Assembly: GCA_017543005.1 (NCBI GenBank)
Contig: JAFWEA010000206.1
Coordinates: 1-6,952 of the forward strand
Reading direction: 5' to 3'
Source of the DNA: Solobacterium sp.
Lineage (GTDB): Bacteria > Bacillota_I > Bacilli_A > Erysipelotrichales > Erysipelotrichaceae
Length of the DNA: 6,952 bases
The first letter of the stretch is position 1, and each line of letters starts with the position of its first letter. The position numbers and the translations under genes are program-made. This document shows positions 1 through 5,418 of this stretch, piece after piece. Under the pieces are notes generated by a model. It saw only the letters and a list, made by a program, of their open reading frames with translations. It was not told where the DNA came from and made no database searches.

Positions 1-104
1 CCTGTCAGAGACATGATGCCGGCACCGATGATCTGGCCGACCGAGGCAGCCATCAGGTCCCAGAAACCAAGGACTTGATTAAGCTGGTGTTCAGAATTAG
101 ACAT
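1..104 (-). CDS. APC-family amino-acid permease, N-terminal fragment (runs off left edge)
   Basis: Only the first 34 codons are present. The protein starts MSNSEHQLNQVLGFWDLMAA and continues into SVGQIIGAGIMSLTG. The G-x-I-I-G-A-G-I-x-x-L-T-G pattern is the hallmark of transmembrane helix 1 in the amino acid-polyamine-organocation superfamily, where the glycine-rich break helps bind the substrate's amino and carboxyl groups. The ATG at 102-104 is supported by AGGGGAG at 114-120 on the minus strand, 9 nt upstream. A short hydrophilic cytoplasmic N-terminus followed directly by helix 1 fits the family. The gene lies downstream of, and on the same strand as, the PLP enzyme, so import of an amino acid or its conjugate for that enzyme is plausible. 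The substrate cannot be told from this fragment. Confidence 0.8.
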   Translation of the reverse strand, partial: MSNSEHQLNQVLGFWDLMAASVGQIIGAGIMSLT

Positions 105-184
105 AAACTTTTTCTCCCCTTTGTTATGTGTAATATATATCCTGATCTGCCTCCTTCATGACAGATCGAGATACCCCTGTAGAT

Positions 185-253
185 ACGAATGGAGCACCCA
201 TTCGTCCTCTAATGAGAGTACTAGGATTTCATCCTGACGTCAAGGTGCTCCAT
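185..253 (-). repeat. Nested, mutually exclusive inverted repeats in the permease leader
   Basis: Two pairings share one strand. ACGAATGG (185-192) and CCATTCGT (198-205) form an 8-bp stem with a 5-nt loop. ATGGAGCACC (189-198) is a perfect reverse complement of GGTGCTCCAT (244-253), a 10-bp long-range arm pair. The long-range pair encloses two small hairpins, CTCT/AGAG (207-218) and AGGAT/ATCCT (223-235). The two main stems compete for 189-198. No T-run follows, so this is not a simple terminator. It may be a switching RNA in read-through mRNA from the PLP-enzyme gene, or a pair of DNA operators flanking the promoter at 215-243. It matches no riboswitch or T-box motif I know. Confidence 0.5.
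215..243 (-). promoter_or_regulatory. Putative promoter of the permease gene
   Basis: On the minus strand TTGACG (238-243, five of six consensus bases) lies 17 bp before TACTCT (215-220, a weak -10 matching three of six). A start near 208-210 would give a leader of about 105 nt whose first bases form the hairpin at 185-205. The -35 overlaps the 8-bp palindrome TGACGTCA (235-242). The optimal spacing is the main support; the -10 is poor. Confidence 0.4.
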
Positions 254-295
254 GTGATGCTTAATTAGTGAATCTAACAGTATTTCTTCAATGAA

Positions 296-1504
296 TTAGG
301 CGTTGAAGACGTACTTGTCCAGACGGTCGAACGCTTCCTGAACTCTCCATGTCGGCAGAGCGAGGTTCATACGGATACCGTATTCGCCGTGGAACGGACG
401 GCCATCCTGCCACATGACACCAACTTCGGCGCCCATTTCCTGCAGACGCTGGATGGTGACATTGTGCTCTTCGCACCATTCCTTGCAGTCAAGGAACAGC
501 ATGAATGTACCTTCCGGACGGGATGTGTGAACACCCTTGAACTTTGTTGTGACGTATTCATAAGCGATCTTAGCGTTTTCGCTCAGAACTTCGCACAGCT
601 GATCGACATAGTCGAATCTGCCTTCGCCTGTGTAAGCACCGATAGCGGCATACATCCACAGCATGTTCATTTCGTTGTAGTGAGACAGGGAAGCCTGCTT
701 GTCAACGCGGTCACGGAGCCAATCGTTGAAGATGAATCTGTAGGAACCAACCAGACCGGCGATGTTGTATGTCTTAGATGTAGCATAGCATGTAACTGTG
801 TGCATCTTAGCCCATTCGTTGGTCAGGCATGTCGGGTTGTGCTTGCGGCCATCGAGCATGATGTCGCTCCAGATTTCATCGGAGATGACCCATACGTCAT
901 GCTTTTCGAAGATTTCGAAGCACTTTTCGAGTTCTTCCTTGCTCCAGGCACGGCCTGTCGGGTTGTGAGGATTGCAGAAGACAGTAGCATGAATCTTGTT
1001 GTCAACAATCTTCTTTTCCATGTCTTCGTAGTCGATTCTCCAGTAGCCTTCCTCATCCTTGTACATCGGGTTCAGAATGATGTTCCAGCCGTTGTTTTCG
1101 ATGCAGCCTGTGAAGCCGATATATGTCGGGCTCTGCAGCAGGACGTTGTCGCCAGCGGAGCAGAGAACGTTCAGAGCGGAAACGACGCCACCAAGAACGG
1201 AGTTGTCATAGCCGATAACCTTAGCTGTCAGGTCATCACCATAACCATTACGTGTCTTGTGCCAGTCAATGATACCGTCGAAATATTCTTTTCTCGGTCT
1301 GTAGTAGCCGAATGTATCAATGCTTGCACGCTCGATCATCTTTTCCTTGATCGGCGGGAATGTCGGGAAGTTCTGGTCAGCAACCCACATCGGGATCTGC
1401 TTGTCCTTCCATTCCGGCTTTGTCAGAGCGCCATTCGGCGGGAGTTCGACGGCAATCGCGTCTTTTCCCATACGGTCAATAAACTGTGTGAAATCAAACT
1501 TCAT
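296..1504 (-). CDS. MalY/PatB-family PLP-dependent C-S lyase / aminotransferase
   Basis: A complete 402-residue fold-type I PLP enzyme of the class I/II aminotransferase superfamily, of usual length for MalY/PatB. The N-terminus (FDFTQFIDRMG) and IPMWVADQNFPT (37-48) are the MalY/PatB signature region. CNPHNPTGR (177-185) carries the cofactor-contacting Asn, SDEIWSD (208-214) the Asp that pairs with the pyridine nitrogen, SKTYNIAGL (243-251) the Schiff-base lysine K244, and GIRMNLALP (376-384) the carboxylate-binding arginine R378. Family members act as cystathionine or cysteine-conjugate beta-lyases, giving a thiol, pyruvate and ammonia; some are aminotransferases. The usual ADMDF core reads ADQNF here. 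GGGAG lies about 12 nt before the ATG, a little far. ridA lies upstream on the same strand and a permease follows. No clear terminator separates it from the permease, so read-through is possible. The family is secure; beta-lyase versus transaminase is not. Confidence 0.88.
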   Translation of the reverse strand: MKFDFTQFIDRMGKDAIAVELPPNGALTKPEWKDKQIPMWVADQNFPTFPPIKEKMIERASIDTFGYYRPRKEYFDGIIDWHKTRNGYGDDLTAKVIGYDNSVLGGVVSALNVLCSAGDNVLLQSPTYIGFTGCIENNGWNIILNPMYKDEEGYWRIDYEDMEKKIVDNKIHATVFCNPHNPTGRAWSKEELEKCFEIFEKHDVWVISDEIWSDIMLDGRKHNPTCLTNEWAKMHTVTCYATSKTYNIAGLVGSYRFIFNDWLRDRVDKQASLSHYNEMNMLWMYAAIGAYTGEGRFDYVDQLCEVLSENAKIAYEYVTTKFKGVHTSRPEGTFMLFLDCKEWCEEHNVTIQRLQEMGAEVGVMWQDGRPFHGEYGIRMNLALPTWRVQEAFDRLDKYVFNA

Positions 1505-1535
1505 AATTAAGAATTTCTCCCTTCTTATGTATTCA

Positions 1536-1549
1536 GCATCTTTCGATGC
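1536..1549 (-). other. GNRA-type hairpin in the 5' leader of the PLP enzyme
   Basis: On the minus strand GCATC-GAAA-GATGC forms a 5-bp stem closed by a GAAA tetraloop, between the inferred transcription start (about 1597) and the ribosome binding site (1517-1521). It may only stabilise the leader; no ligand-binding motif is visible. Confidence 0.35.
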
Positions 1550-1579
1550 GAATATCCCTGTTTGTTAATGCGCTGCGCC

Positions 1580-1593
1580 TGAAAGCGCTTAAC
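1580..1593. promoter_or_regulatory. LacI-family/cre-like operator downstream of the PLP-enzyme promoter
   Basis: TGAAAGCGCTTAAC contains the perfect palindrome AAGCGCTT (1583-1590) and matches 12 of 14 positions of the CcpA cre consensus TGWAARCGYTWNCW. It lies just after the inferred transcription start, where a bound repressor would block promoter clearance. Its centre is 48 bp from that of the upstream site (1628-1641). Confidence 0.5.
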
Positions 1594-1603
1594 GCACCTC
1601 CAT

Positions 1604-1632
1604 ATAGTAGCACCGGCCGGACACGGATACAA
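1604..1632 (-). promoter_or_regulatory. Promoter of the PLP-enzyme gene (extended -10)
   Basis: On the minus strand TTGTAT (1627-1632) and TACTAT (1604-1609) are separated by exactly 17 bp, and TGC directly precedes the -10, giving an extended -10 element. The -35 shares its first two bases with the end of the AAGCGCTT palindrome. The architecture is base-for-base parallel to the ridA promoter at 2124-2152, which raises confidence despite mediocre hexamers. Confidence 0.55.
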
Positions 1633-1641
1633 GCGCTTTCA
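1628..1641. promoter_or_regulatory. LacI-family/cre-like operator overlapping the PLP-enzyme -35
   Basis: The minus strand reads TGAAAGCGCTTGTA, 13 of 14 positions of the cre consensus TGWAARCGYTWNCW, with the palindrome AAGCGCTT at 1631-1638. Overlap with the -35 implies repression. CcpA is the best-known reader of such sites in Bacillota, but a dedicated LacI-family regulator encoded elsewhere would fit equally well. Confidence 0.58.
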
Positions 1642-1681
1642 GCGCATCCTGTCGTTTTTCAGCCGCTGCCGCTGTGAGAAC

Positions 1682-2065
1682 TTACTTCTCGACAGCAAAT
1701 ACTTCGATCTCTACGAGACCGCCCTTCGGCAGAGCAGCAACCTGGAAGGCTGCGCGAGCCGGGAAATCAGATGTGAAATACTGTGCGTAAACTTCGTTCA
1801 TCGCACCGAAGTTGGCGATGTCGCTCAGGTAGCAGGTAGCCTTGACAACGTTGTCCATTGTCATGCCGGCTTCTGCCAGGATGGTCTTCAGATTTTCCAG
1901 AGACTGCTTTGTCTGGCTGGCAATGTCTGCACCGGCGAATTCGCCTGTCTTCGGATCAACGCCCAGCTGGCCGGAAACGAAAACAAGACGACCTGTGCAT
2001 TCTACTCCCTGGGAATACGGACCGATAGCGGCCGGTGCGTTCGGGGATGCCAAGATCTTCTTCAT
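1682..2065 (-). CDS. ridA: RidA family reactive enamine/imine deaminase
   Basis: A complete 127-residue protein, standard for the cytosolic trimeric RidA (YjgF/YER057c/UK114) family. RidA hydrolyses 2-aminoacrylate and related enamines/imines made by PLP enzymes to 2-keto acids and ammonia, preventing damage to other PLP enzymes. Family landmarks are GPYSQG (15-20, with Y17), FVSGQLGVDP (29-38), ATCYLSDIANF (76-86), the PARAAFQV segment with the substrate-carboxylate arginine R104, and VEIEVFA near the C-terminus. The start at 2065 is set by AAGGAGG (2075-2081), 9 nt upstream, and by the typical N-terminus MKKILASPNAPAAIGPYSQG; the open frame continues upstream but the extension is not RidA-like. 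It lies just upstream of the PLP enzyme, 177 bp apart, with a matching promoter-operator. This pairing suggests it clears aminoacrylate made by that enzyme (inference). Confidence 0.93.
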   Translation of the reverse strand: MKKILASPNAPAAIGPYSQGVECTGRLVFVSGQLGVDPKTGEFAGADIASQTKQSLENLKTILAEAGMTMDNVVKATCYLSDIANFGAMNEVYAQYFTSDFPARAAFQVAALPKGGLVEIEVFAVEK

Positions 2066-2090
2066 GTAAAATATCCTCCTTCTAATACTG

Positions 2091-2110
2091 TATTCTGCCT
2101 GCACAGAATA
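2091..2110 (-). other. Hairpin in the ridA 5' leader
   Basis: TATTCTG (2091-2097) and CAGAATA (2104-2110) form a perfect 7-bp inverted repeat with a 6-nt spacer, between the inferred ridA transcription start (about 2117) and its ribosome binding site (2075-2081). It could be a leader stem-loop or an operator; there is no T-run, so it is not a terminator. Confidence 0.4.
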
Positions 2111-2123
2111 TGTTTCTTCAGAA

Positions 2124-2152
2124 ATTTTAGCACTCTGCCATAGTGACCGCAA
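2124..2152 (-). promoter_or_regulatory. Promoter of ridA (extended -10)
   Basis: On the minus strand TTGCGG (2147-2152) and TAAAAT (2124-2129, five of six consensus bases) are 17 bp apart, with TGC directly before the -10. The -35 begins inside the AAGCGCTT palindrome, exactly as in the PLP-enzyme promoter. A start near 2117 would give a leader of about 50 nt. Confidence 0.6.
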
Positions 2153-2161
2153 GCGCTTCCA
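2148..2161. promoter_or_regulatory. LacI-family/cre-like operator overlapping the ridA -35
   Basis: The minus strand reads TGGAAGCGCTTGCG, with palindrome AAGCGCTT at 2151-2158, matching 12 of 14 cre positions. It is itself framed by a 7-bp inverted repeat, CACTCTG (2131-2137) and CAGAGTG (2160-2166). Its -35 overlap suggests repression. Confidence 0.55.
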
Positions 2162-2220
2162 GAGTGTTTCATAGCTTACATTCTCTGTAAAAGTTTTCAC
2201 TTTTTCAGACAGTGATTTCG

Positions 2221-2250
2221 TGCGTCAGAATCAGACGCAAACGTTTCCGC
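2221..2250. promoter_or_regulatory. Adjoining inverted repeats upstream of the M20 gene (possible operators)
   Basis: TGCGTC (2221-2226) and GACGCA (2234-2239) are a perfect 6-bp inverted repeat with a 7-nt spacer. It abuts the palindrome AAACGTTT (2239-2246) inside CGCAAACGTTTCCG, which matches 11 of 14 cre positions and keeps the central CG core. Its centre lies about 52 bp before the inferred start of the M20 transcript, upstream of the promoter rather than over it, so activation or looping to the ridA site (88 bp away) are options. Weaker than the three AAGCGCTT sites. Confidence 0.35.
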
Positions 2251-2282
2251 AGGTGCTGTGCCTTCCTGCATCAAAAATACGG

Positions 2283-2288
2283 TATAAT
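2283..2288 (+). promoter_or_regulatory. -10 element of the M20 amidohydrolase promoter
   Basis: A perfect TATAAT lies 44 bp before the start codon, in an AT-rich stretch. No good -35 is found 16-18 bp upstream (GCCTTC at 17 bp), so an activator may be needed. TGTCT (2291-2295) and AGACA (2301-2305) form a small inverted repeat across the expected transcription start. Confidence 0.55.
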
Positions 2289-2332
2289 ATTGTCTATAAC
2301 AGACATTCATAAAATAAATGGAGGATAACCGC

Positions 2333-3721
2333 ATGAATGAAAGACAGGAACAACTGATCCGTAATGTCGACAAGAACAAACAGCTGATTCTGGATGCCGA
2401 GCAGTACATCTGGAAGCACCCGCAGACCGGTTACACGGAATGGGATGCCCACAATTATCTCGTTGAAAAGTACGAAGCGCTCGGCTACAAGCTGGTTCTG
2501 GCCGGCAAGATTCCGGGATTCGGTGATATCCCGGGCTTCTATACCGATGTCGATACAGGCCGGCCGGGTCCGACCCTGGCCATCTTCGGTGAACTGGATG
2601 CGCTTGACATTGCCAACCATCCGGAATCCGTCAACGGCATGACCCACTGCTGCGGCCATCACGCGCAGTCTGCTGTCCTGCTGGGCCTGGCAGCCGCGTT
2701 CAAGGAACCGGGTGCCCTGGATGGTCTGTGCGGCAAGATCCGCCTGATCGCCGTACCGGCAGAAGAAATGATTCAGCTGACCTTCCGGGAAGAACTGCGG
2801 AAGAAGGGCGTCATCAACTACATGGGCGGCAAGGTTGAGTTCATGTACCGCGGCATCCTCGACGATGTCGACCTGGCCATCATGGTCCACGGCACTTCCG
2901 CCGGTGAAGGGGAACCGTACGACTTCATCTGCGGTTTCGGCAACAACGGCTGCATGCCGAAGACCATCAGGTTCAAGGGCAAGTCCGCCCACGCCGGTGC
3001 GGCTCCGCACATGGGCATCAACGCCCAGTACGCCGCCATGCTCGGCCTGCAGGCGGTCAACGATCTGCGGGAAACCTTCCAGGAGAAGGATACGATCCGC
3101 TTCCATCCGATCATGCTGGGCGTCAACTGCGCCGTCAACATCATCCCGGATGAATTCCGGATTGAAAGCTATGTCCGCGGCAAGACCAACGAAGCCATCA
3201 AGCGGGAAAACATCAAGGTCAACCGGGCCCTCACCGGTGCGGCCCTGGCCATGGGCGCCGGCGTTGAACTCGTCGACCGTCCCGGCTACTCCCCGGAAAC
3301 CCACGATCCGGACTTCATGAAGCTCGTCCAGAAGTGCTGTGAGGATCTGGTCGGTGCTGACCGGGTTCACTTCGACTACAACCAGTGGAGCACGGGTTCC
3401 TCCGACTTCGGTGACATCACCTGCGTCATGCCGGGCATCCAGTTCAACGCCGCCGGCATCACCGGCACCCTGCACGGCATCGACTTCCACGTCGCCGATA
3501 CAGACCGCCTGCTGATGAACTCCGCCAAGGCACAGCTGTTCGTCACCGACGCGCTGCTGGGCAATGACGCCGCCGCCGCGAAGGAAATCATCGCCAACTA
3601 CAAGCCGCAGTACGCTTCCATCAAGGAATACTTCGCCGCGATCGATGACTTCATCCTCGACAAGGATGCGGTTGTCTACGACGAAGACGGCAACGCCACA
3701 GTCGATTTCAAAAACGCATAA
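2333..3721 (+). CDS. M20-family metallo-amidohydrolase (AbgB-like N-acyl-amino-acid/dipeptide hydrolase)
   Basis: A 462-residue cytosolic enzyme without signal peptide. The M20 layout is clear: GELDAL (86-91) in place of the usual DMDAL, HCCGHH (105-110) with likely metal ligands C107 and H109, PAEEM with E144/E145 as ligand and general base, MVHG with H186, a lid/dimerisation domain opening with IRFKGKSAHAGAAPHMGINA (212-231), and the closing LHGIDFH with H381/H386. M20 amidohydrolases of this kind hydrolyse N-acyl amino acids, aminobenzoyl-glutamate or dipeptides; the substrate is unknown here. The ATG at 2333 is chosen because GGAGG (2320-2324) lies 8 nt upstream; the in-frame ATG at 2318 overlaps that site. 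It is transcribed away from ridA through a shared 267-bp control region. Its coding sequence looks richer in G+C than the PLP-enzyme gene, especially at third positions. The HxCGHDxH motif of typical M20D enzymes reads HCCGHHAQ. Confidence 0.85.
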   Translation: MNERQEQLIRNVDKNKQLILDAEQYIWKHPQTGYTEWDAHNYLVEKYEALGYKLVLAGKIPGFGDIPGFYTDVDTGRPGPTLAIFGELDALDIANHPESVNGMTHCCGHHAQSAVLLGLAAAFKEPGALDGLCGKIRLIAVPAEEMIQLTFREELRKKGVINYMGGKVEFMYRGILDDVDLAIMVHGTSAGEGEPYDFICGFGNNGCMPKTIRFKGKSAHAGAAPHMGINAQYAAMLGLQAVNDLRETFQEKDTIRFHPIMLGVNCAVNIIPDEFRIESYVRGKTNEAIKRENIKVNRALTGAALAMGAGVELVDRPGYSPETHDPDFMKLVQKCCEDLVGADRVHFDYNQWSTGSSDFGDITCVMPGIQFNAAGITGTLHGIDFHVADTDRLLMNSAKAQLFVTDALLGNDAAAAKEIIANYKPQYASIKEYFAAIDDFILDKDAVVYDEDGNATVDFKNA

Positions 3722-3731
3722 TCATATTCAT

Positions 3732-3763
3732 AAGCCCGGAATCAGTTTATTCCGGGCTTTTTT
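3732..3763 (+). terminator. Rho-independent terminator after the M20 gene
   Basis: AAGCCCGGAAT (3732-3742) pairs perfectly with ATTCCGGGCTT (3749-3759) around a 6-nt loop and runs into six T (3758-3763). It begins 10 nt after the M20 stop and ends 23 nt before the next start codon. Confidence 0.92.
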
Positions 3764-3786
3764 ATCGGATCGAGGGAGGTATGCAT

Positions 3787-5364
3787 ATGTATGATCTGAT
3801 TATCCGCAACGGCTATATCATCGACGGTTCCGGCAATCCCGGTTTCCACGCCGATGTAGCTGTCAAAGACGGCCGTATCGCTGCCATAGCCAGACCGATC
3901 CTTGCCGCAGCCGCAAAGGAAATCGATGCCCGCGGCCACGTGGTCGCCCCCGGTTTCATTGACTCCCACAGTCATGATGACATCATCCTGGAAAGCATGC
4001 CGGACATGAAGCACAAGCTGGAACAGGGCATCACCGGTGAAATCGTCGGCATGTGCGGCTTCTCCTGTGCCCCGGTTTCCGACCGGAACAAAGCGGAAGG
4101 CCTCAAGGCACTCAAATCTCTGATGAGCCAGGGCAGCCCGGCAGACAATACACACAACCGGCTCTATTCCGATTATGTCCGCCGGGTTGAAGCCATCCCC
4201 ACCGGGCCCCATTTCTACGGGCTCATCGGGCACAATATCATCCGCCTGGCGGTCATGGGCACCGAAAACCGGGAACCGACCGCAGCCGAGCTGGAAGAGA
4301 TGAAAGCCTATGTCAAAGATGCCATGGAGGCAGGGGCCCTCGGCATTTCCCTGGGCATGCATTATACGCCCGGTTTCTTTGCCAAAACCGATGAACTCAT
4401 CGCCCTGTGCGAGGTGGCCGCAGCGTATGGCGGCATCATGACCCTGCACATGCGCTATGAAGACGGCAATCTGCTGGAAGGGGTCCGGGAAACCATTGAG
4501 ATTGTCCGGGCCACCGGCATCAAGACCGTCATTTCCCATCATAAGGTCATCGGCACACCGGCTGTCTGGGGTCTGACCGAACAGTCCCTGCAGATGATCG
4601 ATGAGGCCATTACCGAAGGTCTTGATATTTACCTTGACCAGTATCCGTATACTGCGGTCAGCAGTACACTGGTTTCCAACCTGCCCCATGAGTACCTGTC
4701 GCAGGGCACGGAAAAAGTGCTGGCTGCCCTGGCCGATCCGGCAGAACGGAAAAAGATCAAGGATCTCCTGCTGGCTGACCGGCCCGCAGAGGACTTCTTC
4801 TTCGGCCGTCTGATCGGCGCCAGTCCCACCCATCCGGAGCTGAACAACACCCGGATCCTTGAATACGCTGCCGAACATGATATGGATCCCTACGATCTGT
4901 ACTTTGATGTTATGCTGTGGGATGAACTGGAGACCAGCACCATTGCCTTCCTGATGAGTGATGAGGACGTGGACCGGGTCATGAAACACCCGCGGACCAT
5001 GATCGGTACCGACGGCCTGTACTATCCGGGCTGTGCTAGCTGCCACCCCAGAGCGACAGCCAGTTTCCCGCGGGTGCTGGGCCACTTTGTCCGCGAGCGG
5101 CATACACTGGATCTCGTTGATGCCATCCGCAAGATGACCGGTCTGCCGGCCATGGTCTACCAGCTGCCCGGCAAGGGTCTGCTCAGAGCCGGCATGGACG
5201 CGGATATCGTCATCTTTGATCCGGATATGATCATCGACGCGGCCGGCTTCAACAACTGCTTCGAGAAGACCCCCGGCCTTGACTATGTGCTGGTCGGCGG
5301 TGAGATCGCCGTGAAAGACGCCGAATACCTGGGTGTACTCAACGGCCGGTTCCATACCAGATAA
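3787..5364 (+). CDS. D-aminoacylase / N-acyl-D-amino-acid deacylase family amidohydrolase
   Basis: A 525-residue member of the amidohydrolase superfamily, close in length to known D-aminoacylases. The small N-terminal beta domain (YDLIIRNGYIIDGSG) leads into APGFIDSHSHDD with H61 and H63. GMCGFSCAP gives C90, the cysteine metal ligand typical of D-aminoacylases; LHMR has H221; ISHHK has H251/H252; IGTDG has the catalytic D409; and CHPRATASFPRVLG (419-432) is the conserved family segment. The C-terminus (GLLRAGMDADIVIFDPD) closes the beta domain. Such enzymes use zinc to release a carboxylate from N-acyl-D-amino acids; some relatives are hydantoinase/dihydroorotase-like, so the stereo-preference is inferred. 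GGAGG (3775-3779) lies 7 nt before the ATG at 3787; the ATG at 3781 is only 1 nt from it. It follows the M20 gene but is separated from it by a terminator, with no clear promoter of its own. Confidence 0.88.
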   Translation: MYDLIIRNGYIIDGSGNPGFHADVAVKDGRIAAIARPILAAAAKEIDARGHVVAPGFIDSHSHDDIILESMPDMKHKLEQGITGEIVGMCGFSCAPVSDRNKAEGLKALKSLMSQGSPADNTHNRLYSDYVRRVEAIPTGPHFYGLIGHNIIRLAVMGTENREPTAAELEEMKAYVKDAMEAGALGISLGMHYTPGFFAKTDELIALCEVAAAYGGIMTLHMRYEDGNLLEGVRETIEIVRATGIKTVISHHKVIGTPAVWGLTEQSLQMIDEAITEGLDIYLDQYPYTAVSSTLVSNLPHEYLSQGTEKVLAALADPAERKKIKDLLLADRPAEDFFFGRLIGASPTHPELNNTRILEYAAEHDMDPYDLYFDVMLWDELETSTIAFLMSDEDVDRVMKHPRTMIGTDGLYYPGCASCHPRATASFPRVLGHFVRERHTLDLVDAIRKMTGLPAMVYQLPGKGLLRAGMDADIVIFDPDMIIDAAGFNNCFEKTPGLDYVLVGGEIAVKDAEYLGVLNGRFHTR

Positions 5365-5365
5365 C

Positions 5366-5399
5366 AAAAACAGCCCGCGGAATGATCCGCGGGCTGTTT
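5366..5399. terminator. Bidirectional rho-independent terminator between convergent genes
   Basis: AAACAGCCCGCGGA (5368-5381) and TCCGCGGGCTGTTT (5386-5399) form a perfect 14-bp stem with a 4-nt loop. On the plus strand it directly follows the D-aminoacylase stop and ends in TTTATAT. On the minus strand it exits into TTTTTG, a better T-run, and so also serves the small membrane-protein gene. Confidence 0.92.
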
Positions 5400-5418
5400 A
5401 TATGTTCGCCCGGTATGA

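Noticed and set aside
124..159. An 11-codon leader frame on the minus strand before the permease (MKEADQDIYYT)
   Set aside because: No proper ribosome binding site, no run of a regulatory amino acid and no terminator after it, so a leader-peptide attenuator cannot be supported.
105..295. T-box or known riboswitch in the permease leader
   Set aside because: No T-box sequence, no terminator T-run and no conserved core of the lysine, glycine, SAM, purine, guanidine or other classes I could recognise.
389..1510. A 373-codon open frame on the plus strand
   Set aside because: It lies antisense to the PLP enzyme, whose motifs are unmistakable, and its translation is Cys/Val-rich with no recognisable domain. 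It is a shadow frame.
1574..1646. The AAGCGCTT inverted-repeat pair as a terminator for ridA
   Set aside because: The loop is 40 nt and no T-run follows on either strand; overlap with a promoter and match to cre-like sites fit operators better.
1655..1680. CAGC/GCTG hairpin just after ridA as its terminator
   Set aside because: The stem is only 4 bp and is followed by A residues, not T, in the ridA direction.
1682..2200. A longer RidA starting at 2200 (172 codons)
   Set aside because: The extra 45 residues are not RidA-like, run across the ridA promoter and operator, and the ATG at 2065 has an excellent AAGGAGG 9 nt upstream.
2318..2332. Upstream in-frame ATG for the M20 gene
   Set aside because: This ATG overlaps the GGAGG that correctly serves the ATG at 2333.
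2294..3490. A 398-codon open frame on the minus strand
   Set aside because: Antisense to the M20 gene; its His/Asp/Val-rich translation is typical of a mirrored frame.
3781..3786. ATG at 3781 as the D-aminoacylase start
   Set aside because: Only 1 nt separates it from GGAGG; the ATG at 3787 has 7 nt spacing and begins the typical MYDLIIRNG N-terminus.
3742..5367. A 541-codon open frame on the minus strand
   Set aside because: It is antisense to the D-aminoacylase over its whole length, covers both flanking terminators, and has no recognisable domain. The length comes from the G+C-biased codons of the real gene.
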